A stretch of DNA of 32,959 nucleotides from an uncultured Saprospiraceae bacterium (lineage in GTDB: Bacteria; Bacteroidota; Bacteroidia; Chitinophagales; Saprospiraceae). Positions 15,692 to 23,166 of the stretch are shown piece after piece. The notes below the pieces were generated by a model that was given only the letters and a program-made list of their open reading frames with translations, had not been told where the DNA came from and did no database searches. Positions within the stretch are counted from its first letter, which is position 1. The number at the start of each line of letters is the position of its first letter. The translations under genes were made by a program, and so were the position numbers. The stretch covers positions 1 to 32,959 of the forward strand of contig CAKZLL010000539.1 in NCBI GenBank assembly GCA_937125475.1, given 5' to 3'.

Positions 15692-16807
15692 ATGAAATCA
15701 ATTTATTCATTGGGATTATTATTTTTCCTAGCCGTTATTAGCCAATCTTGCGCTCAACAAAACAAAAATGTAACTACACCGACCTCAACAGGTATCACGG
15801 TAGAAACGGTAGTTGATGGTTTTGATATTCCGTGGGGTATTGCTTTTTTACCGAATGGAGATTTGTTAGTGACAGAAAAATCTGGGATATTGTATCGTGT
15901 AAATCAAGGCAAAAAAACTGAAATTACAGGTCTACCTCCAATTTATCAACGCGGGCAAGGCGGGTTGATGGATATTAAAGTCCATCCAAAATATAAAGAA
16001 AACGGCTGGATTTATATTTCTTATGCAAAAAAAGCAGAAAGGGAAAGTGGCGGAAATACGGCATTGATGCGTTTTAAGTTAGATGGAAATAAAATAGTTA
16101 AGAAAGAACCGCTTTTCAAGGCATTGCCTAATTCTAATGACGGACGGCATTTTGGTTCTAGGATTGAATTTGATCGTGAAGGATATTTATTTTTAAGTGT
16201 GGGCGAACGTGGTGAATGGGATAATGCACAATTATTAACCAATCATTCGGGGAAAATTCATCGTTTCAATGCAGATGGTTCTATCCCCAAAGACAATCCT
16301 TTTGTGGATCAAGCTGATGCGATGAAAAGCATTTATTCATATGGACATCGTAATCCGCAGGGGCTAGTTTTGCATCCAGAAACGGGCGATCTTTGGGAAC
16401 ACGAACACGGCCCGAGAGGCGGAGATGAGGTTAATATTATTGAAAAAGGTAAAAATTACGGCTGGCCAGTGATTACCTATGGTATTAATTATAATGGTCA
16501 AACAATTTCTCCAAATACGGAAAAAGAAGGTTTAGAACAGCCGATTTTATACTGGAAACCTTCAATTGCGCCTAGTGGTATGGCGTTTATTTCTACTGAT
16601 AAATATGGCGATTGGAAAGGAGATTTGTTAGTCGGATCGTTGAAGTTTAGCTATTTGAATCATTGTACGGTTAAAGATGGCAAAATAGTGAAACAAGAAA
16701 AAATCGTGGAAAACGAAGGAAGGGTAAGAGATGTGAAAGAAAGCCCAGACGGAACGATTTATGTGGCGGTTGAAAGCGGTAAAATTTTAAAATTGATTAA
16801 AAAGTAA
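15692..16807 (+). CDS. PQQ-dependent sugar dehydrogenase (soluble glucose dehydrogenase / YliI family), lipoprotein
   Basis: A 371-residue predicted lipoprotein (lipobox ISQSC, Cys20) with the six-bladed beta-propeller of the GSDH family. Typical sequence: 'DIPWGIAFLPNGDLLVTE' (45-62), 'GGLMDIKVHPKY' (90-101), 'DGRHFGSRIEF' with the catalytic-type His153, 'YSYGHRNPQGL' (215-225) and 'WEHEHGPRGGDEVNII' (235-250). Relatives oxidise aldose sugars with PQQ as cofactor. No PQQ synthesis genes are in the window, so PQQ may be scavenged or made from another locus. It is coupled to the upstream cytochrome c gene, the likely electron acceptor, with coaE starting 9 bp downstream. The exact sugar cannot be predicted. 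Confidence 0.9.
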   Translation: MKSIYSLGLLFFLAVISQSCAQQNKNVTTPTSTGITVETVVDGFDIPWGIAFLPNGDLLVTEKSGILYRVNQGKKTEITGLPPIYQRGQGGLMDIKVHPKYKENGWIYISYAKKAERESGGNTALMRFKLDGNKIVKKEPLFKALPNSNDGRHFGSRIEFDREGYLFLSVGERGEWDNAQLLTNHSGKIHRFNADGSIPKDNPFVDQADAMKSIYSYGHRNPQGLVLHPETGDLWEHEHGPRGGDEVNIIEKGKNYGWPVITYGINYNGQTISPNTEKEGLEQPILYWKPSIAPSGMAFISTDKYGDWKGDLLVGSLKFSYLNHCTVKDGKIVKQEKIVENEGRVRDVKESPDGTIYVAVESGKILKLIKK

Positions 16808-16816
16808 ACCGAAAAT

Positions 16817-17416
16817 ATGTTAAAAGTAGGGATAACAGGAGGAATAGGAAGCGGCAAAACGACTGTTTGTAAAATATTTGAAAAAATGGGTATTCCCATT
16901 TATTATGCGGATGATCGAGCAAAGGCGTTAATGGTTGAAAATCAGGCTTTAATAAATAACCTTATCGCGCTTTTTGGTGAGCAAGCTTATCTTGAAAATG
17001 GGCAACTTAATCGTGCGCATATTGCTAACATTGTTTTTAATGATCAAGCAAAATTAAAAGAACTCAATGCTTTGGTTCATCCTGCGGTACATCAAGATGC
17101 TAATGATTGGGCAGCAGAACAGGCGAAAAAAAATGTGCCTTACGCATTGCGAGAAGCTGCATTGATTTTTGAAGGCGGAGGCAATCATTATTTGGATAAA
17201 GTCATTACTGTTTTTGCGGATAAGGAAGTCCGTTTAGCGCGTGTAATTGCTAGAGATAAAAGCACGCGAGAAGCCGTAGAAGCTCGAATGAATAAACAAA
17301 TGCCTGAAGAGGAGAAAATAAAATTGGCGGACTTTGTTATTTATAATAATGGTGATCAATCGTTGGAAGAACAGGTTCGAAAAATACACGATTCTTTAAT
17401 TGAGAGTGGAAAGTGA
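16817..17416 (+). CDS. coaE: Dephospho-CoA kinase
   Basis: P-loop kinase for the last step of CoA synthesis (phosphorylation of the ribose 3'-OH of dephospho-CoA). At 199 residues it is the usual size. Walker A is 'TGGIGSGKT' at 7-15; 'YYADDRAKALM' and 'HPAVHQD' are typical family segments; 'DKVITVFADKEVRLARVIARD' carries the lid region. It sits 9 bp after the sugar dehydrogenase gene and is probably in the same transcript, an unusual partner set. Its last codons (about 17400-17416, ending ESGK) lie within a copy of an intergenic repeat also found at 11699-11738, so the C-terminal tail was probably formed or replaced by that repeat. Confidence 0.95.
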   Translation: MLKVGITGGIGSGKTTVCKIFEKMGIPIYYADDRAKALMVENQALINNLIALFGEQAYLENGQLNRAHIANIVFNDQAKLKELNALVHPAVHQDANDWAAEQAKKNVPYALREAALIFEGGGNHYLDKVITVFADKEVRLARVIARDKSTREAVEARMNKQMPEEEKIKLADFVIYNNGDQSLEEQVRKIHDSLIESGK

Positions 17417-17439
17417 AAAGTTGAGAATGCCTGAATTGG
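17400..17439. repeat. Dispersed repeat overlapping the coaE 3' end
   Basis: The sequence (TTGAGAGTGGAAAGTGAAAA...) resembles 11699-11738, including a shared TTGAGAATGC block, with small gaps. A shorter related stretch (AAAAGTTGAAAGTT) occurs near 26620-26635. It provides the last codons and the stop of coaE. Confidence 0.55.
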
Positions 17440-17482
17440 CGCATTTTTTAATGATGAAAAATATTAGTTTAAAAATAAATAA

Positions 17483-18271
17483 ATGAAAAAACAATCATTG
17501 CTCTGGAAAATAACACATAAAAAAGCTAAAGGTCCTTCTTATCTTTTGGGTACAATGCATGTTAAGGATAGCCGAGCGTTTGGAGATTTAGAAGGAATAC
17601 AAGAACTCATTTTGTCTTGTGAGGCATTTGCAACGGAATTTGATTTGGAAACGGCTGACCCTGAACAAGCTGCTGCGGCTTTTAGTTTGCCTGATGGCGT
17701 GACGTTTCACGATATTATGTCGCCCAAAAAAATGGCGCGATTAGAACGTTTTTTACTAAAGCGATTTCGTATTCCGCTCAGTCAATTTATTAATAATCAG
17801 CCGATTGTATTGACTAATTTTTTGACAACACTCGCTTTGCAACAAGATCAACAACAATCTTTGGATGAAACACTTTACGCTTTTGCGAAAGCTCAAAACA
17901 GGGCTATATTAGGGCTAGAGACTTTCGAGGAACAATTGGCAGTGATGAAAAAAATGTCAGTTGAATCACAAGTGAAACAGCTCATTAGCTTGACTAAAAA
18001 CTTCAATAAATATGGAAAATCACTCAATAAATTAGCTGAAATGTACAGTCGAGGTGATATTCAGCAACTCTATAAGTCCTCTAAAAAAAGCTTGGGCAAA
18101 ATGAAAAAGCCAATGATTTATGATAGAAATATCATCATGGCAGATCGTTTTGAAGCGATTGTCGCAGAGCAAACTTTGTTTTGTGGAATTGGAGCTGGAC
18201 ATTTGGCAGGTAAGAAAGGGGTTTTGAAATTATTGAAAGACAAAGGATTTAAAGTCAAGCCAGTGCGTTAA
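17483..18271 (+). CDS. TraB/GumN family protein
   Basis: A 262-residue protein with the TraB/GumN (Tiki-related, erythromycin-esterase-like fold) motifs: 'LLGTMHV' with His26, an acidic 'TEFDLET' segment near 51-57, 'LGLETFEEQLAVM' (143-155), 'RN' with following 'IMADRF' (215-223) and 'GAGHLAGKKGVLKLLKDKGF' (237-256). Family members are thought to be metal-dependent hydrolases or peptidases, but most are uncharacterised. Unlike many homologues there is no signal peptide: the first residues are 'MKKQSLLWKITHKKAKG', so it is probably cytoplasmic or the true start is missed. It lies 66 bp after coaE on the same strand. Confidence 0.87.
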   Translation: MKKQSLLWKITHKKAKGPSYLLGTMHVKDSRAFGDLEGIQELILSCEAFATEFDLETADPEQAAAAFSLPDGVTFHDIMSPKKMARLERFLLKRFRIPLSQFINNQPIVLTNFLTTLALQQDQQQSLDETLYAFAKAQNRAILGLETFEEQLAVMKKMSVESQVKQLISLTKNFNKYGKSLNKLAEMYSRGDIQQLYKSSKKSLGKMKKPMIYDRNIIMADRFEAIVAEQTLFCGIGAGHLAGKKGVLKLLKDKGFKVKPVR

Positions 18272-18421
18272 GGGTTGATTTTTTACTAAAAATGGGTATA
18301 ACTGTTTCTTTTTAGAATTTTGGCATTATGAAGGTGTTAAACAATAAATGAACTATGAAATTAGTTTGAGAATAGCACTACCAATAAAACATATATTTTT
18401 TAAAGAAATCAGATCAACATA

Positions 18422-18922
18422 ATGTCAAAACAAATCATCGTTTTTATATTCAGCTCATTACTTTTAGTTGGTGCTACTCAAGCTCAACCATTGTCTCAAA
18501 AGCCAGAGGATATTTATAGATGGCGAGTCAAACAAGACAAATTAGCGGGTATTTATATTCCAAAAGATTTAGCGGAATGCTTTATCGAATTGGATAAAAA
18601 AGTAAGTAAAGGATCTAAAGCCAAATTTAAATCAATAGATGAAATGACGGCTATGACTAAGCTTCATTATAGTTTAGGTCGTTGGATTTGGTATAATTGG
18701 GGCTTTTATGAAGGATCTCGCCTTTCTGTTTATTTAAATAAAGTAGGTGTGAAACATCCAGAAGATATGGCAGATTTTATTGTTGTGGCTTATCATCGAC
18801 ATTTGAATAAAACACCTTTGGAAGGTAAAGAGTTAGTTGAATTTTTCAAGAAACGTCGAGCAAAAGAAAAAGCTGCTACGGAAAAAAAAGTAGAATCGGA
18901 CAAAAAAGAAGATAAAAGTTGA
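18422..18922 (+). CDS. Secreted DUF6794-like protein
   Basis: A 166-residue protein with a cleavable signal peptide ('IIVFIFSSLLLVGATQAQ'; cleavage around residue 21). The body, 'IPKDLAECFIELDKKVS...LHYSLGRWIWYNWGFYEGSRLSVYLNKVGVKHPEDMADFIVVAYHRHLN', matches the pattern I recall for DUF6794, a small Bacteroidota domain rich in aromatic residues: W-I-x-x-N-W-G, SRL..Y, HP.DM, YHR.LN. The C-terminus (about 135-166) is a lysine/glutamate-rich low-complexity tail. A strong terminator follows, separating it from the membrane-protein array. Biochemical function unknown. Confidence 0.75.
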   Translation: MSKQIIVFIFSSLLLVGATQAQPLSQKPEDIYRWRVKQDKLAGIYIPKDLAECFIELDKKVSKGSKAKFKSIDEMTAMTKLHYSLGRWIWYNWGFYEGSRLSVYLNKVGVKHPEDMADFIVVAYHRHLNKTPLEGKELVEFFKKRRAKEKAATEKKVESDKKEDKS

Positions 18923-18967
18923 TAAATTATCTCTTAGGATAACGAAATAATTGTATTTTTAATCCAG

Positions 18968-19000
18968 AACCTTTGATGTGTTTCACGTCAAAGGTTTTTT
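18968..19000 (+). terminator. Strong rho-independent terminator
   Basis: Stem of 13 bp (18968-18980 AACCTTTGATGTG with 18984-18996), one G.U pair, a 3-nt loop and a following T-run to 19000. It insulates the DUF6794 gene from the array that begins at 19027. Confidence 0.88.
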
Positions 19001-19026
19001 GATTCTCAAAACAACAAATTATCATA

Positions 19027-19518
19027 ATGGTCAATCCTATAAAAGCGCGTCAAATTGGTTTCTTTGCTTCTGTCATTGCAGGTATTTTTCATTTTTTGAT
19101 AATTATATTTTTTTTAAATTATATAATTAAGGAAATAGATAATGGATGGTTGATTGATGTTCTTAGAACATTAGACCTTGTTTTTCCAGTCTTTTTATTG
19201 TTAGCTTGGAAATACGGTCGAAGGCTAGGGACAAAAATATTGATTGACGACCTGCCGATTTATAAAACAAGTTTTTGGTCAATGGTTCGATTAATGACTA
19301 GATCTTTAATGATTGCGATAGTTATTGCAACAATTTATGTGAAAATTACGAGGTTAATAGGTGTGAGTTCTTTTGAGCCTGATTTTCTTGATTTTAATAT
19401 ATTTGACTTTGTTTTTGTTATGATTGTTAGTAGTATTATGTTTTTTATAGTTAATATGATTCCGAGCATTATTTCGGCAGCTATCCTATCTTTTATATTA
19501 AAATTTTACAAAAAATAA
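19027..19518 (+). CDS. Four-helix membrane protein, group A (QIGFF family), copy 1
   Basis: A 163-residue protein, first of a long tandem array (19027-23637). The N-terminus 'NPIKARQIGFFASVIAG' leads into helix 1 (about 10-33). Helix 2 (about 45-62) is followed by the signature 'GRRLGTKILIDDLPIYKTSFWSM'. Helix 3 lies at about 92-112 and helix 4 at about 128-158, ending 'NMIPSIISAAILSFILKFYKK'. The charged loop after helix 2 and the P-S/T motif in the last helix are shared by all array members. I do not recognise a named family and see no catalytic residues. The intergenic sequence after it is also similar to that after copy 2, so the duplicated unit includes the spacer. Confidence 0.82.
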   Translation: MVNPIKARQIGFFASVIAGIFHFLIIIFFLNYIIKEIDNGWLIDVLRTLDLVFPVFLLLAWKYGRRLGTKILIDDLPIYKTSFWSMVRLMTRSLMIAIVIATIYVKITRLIGVSSFEPDFLDFNIFDFVFVMIVSSIMFFIVNMIPSIISAAILSFILKFYKK

Positions 19519-19580
19519 ACTTTATTATTCAATCTTTTTTTTGTAGTAAATACCAATTTTTTTATTAAACAATTACAAAC

Positions 19581-20066
19581 ATGAATCCCAGAAAAGCACA
19601 TCAAATTGGTTTCTTCGCTTCTGTTGTTGCGGGTGTTTTCCATTTTTTGAGTATAATTCTTTTTATAAACATTACTTTAGGCTTGGGAAATACTATACTT
19701 GTAGGCGAGCTTAAAATATTAGATGTTATTTTTCCTGTTCTCTTAGTGTTCGCATGGGAGTCTGGTCGAAAGCTTGGAACACAAGTATTGATTGATGATT
19801 TACCAGTTTACAAAACAGCCTATTGGTCAATGGTTTCCCTTGCAACTTTGTCAGTTATAGGCTCAAGTCTCATCACCGCAGTTTATCAAATCATTATAAG
19901 TTTAGTAGAAGGAAATTCATCAGAATTTTACTTCAGTTTTATTACTATAATAGAGTATTTCTTTGGGATGATTTTTGCCATTGTATTGATTTTTGTTCTC
20001 AATCTATTACCGACTCTTATTTCAGCGAAAATCTTATCTGTTATATTAAATATTTATAAAAAATAA
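19581..20066 (+). CDS. Four-helix membrane protein, group A, copy 2
   Basis: A 161-residue paralog of the preceding gene and its closest relative: 'RKAHQIGFFASVVAGVFHFL' and 'SGRKLGTQVLIDDLPVYKTAYWSM' align without gaps to copy 1. The ending 'NLLPTLISAKILSVILNIYKK' also aligns. Spacers before copies 2 and 3 share an ATAAA.nTTATTATTnAATnnTTTTTT pattern, indicating tandem duplication of gene plus spacer. A short out-of-frame reading inside it (about 19823-20059) is not a gene. Function unknown. Confidence 0.82.
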   Translation: MNPRKAHQIGFFASVVAGVFHFLSIILFINITLGLGNTILVGELKILDVIFPVLLVFAWESGRKLGTQVLIDDLPVYKTAYWSMVSLATLSVIGSSLITAVYQIIISLVEGNSSEFYFSFITIIEYFFGMIFAIVLIFVLNLLPTLISAKILSVILNIYKK

Positions 20067-20133
20067 ATCTTATTATTGAATGCTTTTTTTATAAAAAACA
20101 TCAATTTTTAAAACTCCTTTAACAATTATAATC

Positions 20134-20667
20134 ATGATTAATCCTATCAAAGCGCGTCAAATTGGTTTTTTTACCTTTGCTATTGCGGGTTTTGTCCATT
20201 TTCTTAGTATAATGCTTTTGGCAGACTATACTTTTGGAATCAAGGGTAATCCATTATCCATGTCTGAACTTAGATCTCTAAATATTATTTTTCCTGTTTT
20301 CCTATTTGTAGCATGGAAACCGAGTCGAAATTTTGCTACAAACGTATTGAAGGATGATCCTTTGATTTATATGAATGTATTTTGGTTGATATATCGCCTA
20401 ATAAATAAAGCGATTTTTAGAACAATATTTTTAATTTTAATTTATGTTTTAGCGCTGGTTTTCTGGAGAGAAGGCGCAGAAGGCTTTTCATTTGATCCTA
20501 TTGATATAATTGAGTATCCTTTTATAATTATTTTTTGTGTTATCACTATTTATATTGGAAATTTGTTTCCGACAGGAGTTTCAGCTACAGTTTTGTTTTT
20601 ATTATTACAACATTACAAAAACAAGTACAACGAAAGCAATGAAGACACTAATAGTTTTGAGGAATAA
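20134..20667 (+). CDS. Four-helix membrane protein, group A, copy 3 (divergent)
   Basis: A 177-residue paralog. The N-terminus 'NPIKARQIGFFTFAIAGFVHFL' is highly conserved, but the post-helix-2 motif has decayed to 'PSRNFATNVLKDDPLIYMNVFWL', losing the GR.LGT core seen in copies 1, 2 and 5. The C-terminus carries a hydrophilic extension ('NKYNESNEDTNSFEE') absent from the others. It may be diverging in function or drifting. The spacing and the spacer before it match the other copies. Confidence 0.78.
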   Translation: MINPIKARQIGFFTFAIAGFVHFLSIMLLADYTFGIKGNPLSMSELRSLNIIFPVFLFVAWKPSRNFATNVLKDDPLIYMNVFWLIYRLINKAIFRTIFLILIYVLALVFWREGAEGFSFDPIDIIEYPFIIIFCVITIYIGNLFPTGVSATVLFLLLQHYKNKYNESNEDTNSFEE

Positions 20668-20735
20668 AAACGATTGATTAAGTAGATTTTTTTCATGAAA
20701 AATCCTTTCTTGAATTCCATCAAACAACTATACTC

Positions 20736-21118
20736 ATGGATCCTATTCGAGCGCATCAAATTGGTTTTTTTACTTCTATTATTGCAGGTGTTTTTCATTT
20801 ATGGTTCATTGATAATTTTTGTCTTTAAGTCCAATGTGGGCTTGCGCGGTTGCTCTAACTTCTTGAAAAACAATGGGGCAAGCCACCGCTGGACTAAAAA
20901 ATATTCATTCTGGCAAAAATTGTCAATGAATCGTTTATTTTATAATTATAGATTTATTGTGGAATGGTTCTTTATACGATGCCACAGAAATATTTATTCT
21001 AAGAGAGTATTTAGAATTGTTATTCTTTGGTAGTATAGCAAGTTTTCTTATAAATATGATTCCAAGTGCCATTTCATCTGTATTTTTATCTCTGATGTTA
21101 ATGCTATTCAAAAGATAA
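20736..21118 (+). pseudogene. Disrupted group A membrane-protein gene, copy 4
   Basis: Starts with an ATG at 20736 and 'MDPIRAHQIGFFTSIIAGVFHL', which matches the N-terminus of group A. The frame then enters the 132-bp MITE-like element (20802-20933) and stops within it. After the element, in another frame, the typical C-terminal half resumes ('EYLELLFFGSIASFLINMIPSAISSVFLSLMLMLFKR', stop at 21116-21118). Excluding the insert, only about 250 bp remain against about 490 for intact copies, so the middle, including helix 2 and the GR.LGT loop, has been lost as well. A 112-residue reading across the site in another frame is an artefact. Confidence 0.85.
20802..20933. mobile_element. 132-bp MITE-like palindromic element, copy B
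   Basis: Same length as copy A at 10056-10187, with about 18 mismatches by hand alignment. Terminal inverted repeats are 20802-20821 and 20914-20933. Direct repeats TTTA at 20798-20801 and 20934-20937 look like a 4-bp target-site duplication. The insertion lies inside the group A copy 4 gene and destroys it. No transposase is encoded, so it would be a non-autonomous element. Confidence 0.87.
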
Positions 21119-21178
21119 ACCCTCTTATTTTATATACTAAATGTTCATTTTTGATTTTCATCAAATAAATTTATAACG

Positions 21179-21667
21179 ATGGTTAGTCCTGCAAAAGCTC
21201 GTCAAATTGGTTTTTTCGCTTGTTTGATTATTGGTTTTCTTCAAATTATACTGACAATAGTCTTCATGCAAGATTTTTTGAATATAAAACCTAATTATAT
21301 AGATAGGGAAAATATCTATGATTTTTTTGATGTTAGCTTTCCTATGTTATTTATATGGAGTTGGTATTTAGGGCGAAAGCTAGGAACAAAAGTACTTATT
21401 GATGGCGAACCAGTTTATAAAACTGCTTTTCGGACGATGATTATTCTCATCACAGCAACAATATCCTTGTCGATTGTCTGTATAATGATTTATTTTTTAA
21501 TTGTATATATGCAAAGGAATGGAGATTTTCCTGAAAAATTTAAAACTGATGTTGGTTTTTATATTATAGGTGTTGTTTTTGGAACATTAGGGCTTACCTT
21601 GATAAACCTATTGCCTAGTGTTATCTCCGCTTCAATTTTATCGAAGGTGTTTAGCTGGTATAAATGA
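21179..21667 (+). CDS. Four-helix membrane protein, group A, copy 5
   Basis: A 162-residue paralog with the full group signature: 'SPAKARQIGFFACLIIGFLQ' at the start, 'LGRKLGTKVLIDGEPVYKTAFRTM' after helix 2, and 'NLLPSVISASILSKVFSWYK' at the end. The loop between helices 3 and 4 is charged ('MQRNGDFPEKFKTDVG'). It is the last group A copy; the next gene begins 34 bp later and belongs to group B. Function unknown. Confidence 0.82.
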   Translation: MVSPAKARQIGFFACLIIGFLQIILTIVFMQDFLNIKPNYIDRENIYDFFDVSFPMLFIWSWYLGRKLGTKVLIDGEPVYKTAFRTMIILITATISLSIVCIMIYFLIVYMQRNGDFPEKFKTDVGFYIIGVVFGTLGLTLINLLPSVISASILSKVFSWYK

Positions 21668-21701
21668 GTTGAATTAACAATTAATTAAAACCTCTATCTT
21701 G

Positions 21702-22181
21702 ATGAAAAATATAAAAATAATTGAGCTAAAAAGCGGACTTTCTTTATTTCTTTTGGCAATGATGCAAATATGTGTGATGTTCATTTTTGTCTTTGAAGCA
21801 ATGATGCCGTTGCAAGTTGAAATGAAACAGCATATATGGACTTATTTTAATGTCATCACGATAATTGTGTTTTTAATCGCATTGAAAATGGGGAAATCTA
21901 CCATTAATGAAGTAGTCAAAAATAAACGATTTCGTGTTGAGGGAAGCTCGACTTTATTTCGATTATGTTTCTTTATCTTTAGCTTGACGATTATTATTAT
22001 TCACATTCATTATAATCTTGTTTATGAAAATACTGGACTATCTTTTACTTTGATTGCTATCTTAATATTAGTGATTTCAGCATTGCTTAGTAGTCTTTTT
22101 GTATCAAGTATTCCAAGTTTGTTTTTTGGTGTGATCTATGGCTATATTCTAAAAAAAATATCAAAACCATTGACTACATAA
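21702..22181 (+). CDS. Four-helix membrane protein, group B (LKSG family), copy 1
   Basis: I start at the ATG at 21702, not the TTG just before it, because 'MKNIKIIELKSG' then matches the other two group B starts. 159 residues. Shared group B features: 'LKSG' near residues 9-12, '(I/L)WxYFNxxT' before helix 2, a 'MGK' after helix 2, a 'Y..VYE' segment between helices 3 and 4, and 'IPSLFFGVIYGYILKKISKP' at the end. The last motif aligns with the group A ending (IPS..SA.IL..IL), and the position of MGK matches GR.LGT of group A, so the groups are probably distant paralogs. Confidence 0.8.
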   Translation: MKNIKIIELKSGLSLFLLAMMQICVMFIFVFEAMMPLQVEMKQHIWTYFNVITIIVFLIALKMGKSTINEVVKNKRFRVEGSSTLFRLCFFIFSLTIIIIHIHYNLVYENTGLSFTLIAILILVISALLSSLFVSSIPSLFFGVIYGYILKKISKPLTT

Positions 22182-22215
22182 ACAAACAATATCTGTAAAA
22201 TTTTAAATAAAAAAC

Positions 22216-22656
22216 ATGGCGAAATCTAAATATTTAGGAATTTTTTACACCTTTATTTTTTCCTTTTTTCAAGGATTTGGTTTGATTTATATATTTTTTT
22301 CGTTGTTGTATATTCCTTTTTTTTCTATCTATGAAGGCAAAGAATTAATCCATTTTGTAGATCAAGGCATCTTGATTTCCTTGTTGTTGGCTTTTTTAAT
22401 TGGGCGGGGAATAGGTGAAGATAGGGGGAATCTTACAAGTATATTTTTTGCTTTGATCACGACTACGGTGCTTTCTATTTCTTTATTTTTATTTTTTAAA
22501 ACACCAACAAACTATGAAGAAGCAGGAGAATTAGTCATTAAAGCTAAAGTCAATTTAGGTTTAATGTTATTATTTACTTCAACGATTGCCAGTATTTTAC
22601 CTACTTTATTGACTACTTATTTGACACAAAAATTATTGAAATATCATTTAGATTAA
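22216..22656 (+). CDS. Four-helix membrane protein, group C, single copy
   Basis: A 146-residue protein inside the array that belongs clearly to neither group A nor group B but has the same layout: helix 1 (about 8-33), helix 2 (about 50-62) followed by 'IGRGIGEDRGNLTS', helix 3 (about 76-94), and a last helix ending 'ASILPTLLTTYLTQKLLKYHLD'. The GR after helix 2 and the LPT in the last helix correspond to the motifs of the other groups. A hydrophilic loop 'KTPTNYEEAGELVIKAKVN' lies between helices 3 and 4. Function unknown. Confidence 0.78.
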   Translation: MAKSKYLGIFYTFIFSFFQGFGLIYIFFSLLYIPFFSIYEGKELIHFVDQGILISLLLAFLIGRGIGEDRGNLTSIFFALITTTVLSISLFLFFKTPTNYEEAGELVIKAKVNLGLMLLFTSTIASILPTLLTTYLTQKLLKYHLD

Positions 22657-22667
22657 AAAAATAACCT

Positions 22668-23150
22668 ATGCAAAACCTTAAAACCATTCAATTAAAAAGT
22701 GGCATTTATTTATTTTTCTTAGCAATGATACAGATAGTTGGAGTTTCCCTTTTGCTGGGCGTTTTAGGTTGGTTTTTTTCTGAAGATCAAATACAAGATC
22801 ATTTATGGACTTATTTTAATATTATGACCGTAATCTTGTTTATAATGTCTTTAAGAATGGGAAAGCAAGCTATTGATCAATTAGTTAGAAGGAGCGAAAT
22901 CGGTTATGTTGGAATATCAACGATCTTGAAGTTAATCATATTTACGCTTTCTAGTTCTTTAGTTGTTTTTTATGGGTATTATATGTTGGTTTACGAAGAT
23001 CTTGATGTATATAGTTATATACTCGGTCTATTTTCTGTTCTATTAGTGGCTATTTTTGTAGGTTTTATAATTATGGTTATTCCTAGTTTGATATTTGGTG
23101 GACTCTATGGAGTTGTATTGAAATATATTTCAAAACCATTGTCTATTTAA
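22668..23150 (+). CDS. Four-helix membrane protein, group B, copy 2
   Basis: A 160-residue paralog of the gene at 21702: 'LKTIQLKSGIYLFFLAMIQI' at the start, 'HLWTYFNIMTVILFIMSLRMGKQAID' around helix 2, 'YYMLVYEDLD' between helices 3 and 4, and 'IPSLIFGGLYGVVLKYISKPLSI' at the end. It begins 11 bp after the group C gene and ends 16 bp before group B copy 3, consistent with one transcript. Function unknown. Confidence 0.8.
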   Translation: MQNLKTIQLKSGIYLFFLAMIQIVGVSLLLGVLGWFFSEDQIQDHLWTYFNIMTVILFIMSLRMGKQAIDQLVRRSEIGYVGISTILKLIIFTLSSSLVVFYGYYMLVYEDLDVYSYILGLFSVLLVAIFVGFIIMVIPSLIFGGLYGVVLKYISKPLSI

Positions 23151-23166
23151 ACGAAAAATCATCTGA

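Noticed and set aside
20613..20798. Minus-strand short frame
   Set aside because: Overlaps the end of group A copy 3 and the start of copy 4 on the other strand, with no start signal or conserved sequence.
20695..21033. 112-residue plus-strand reading frame
   Set aside because: It crosses the broken array gene and the MITE-like element in a frame different from both real halves; its protein matches nothing in the group.
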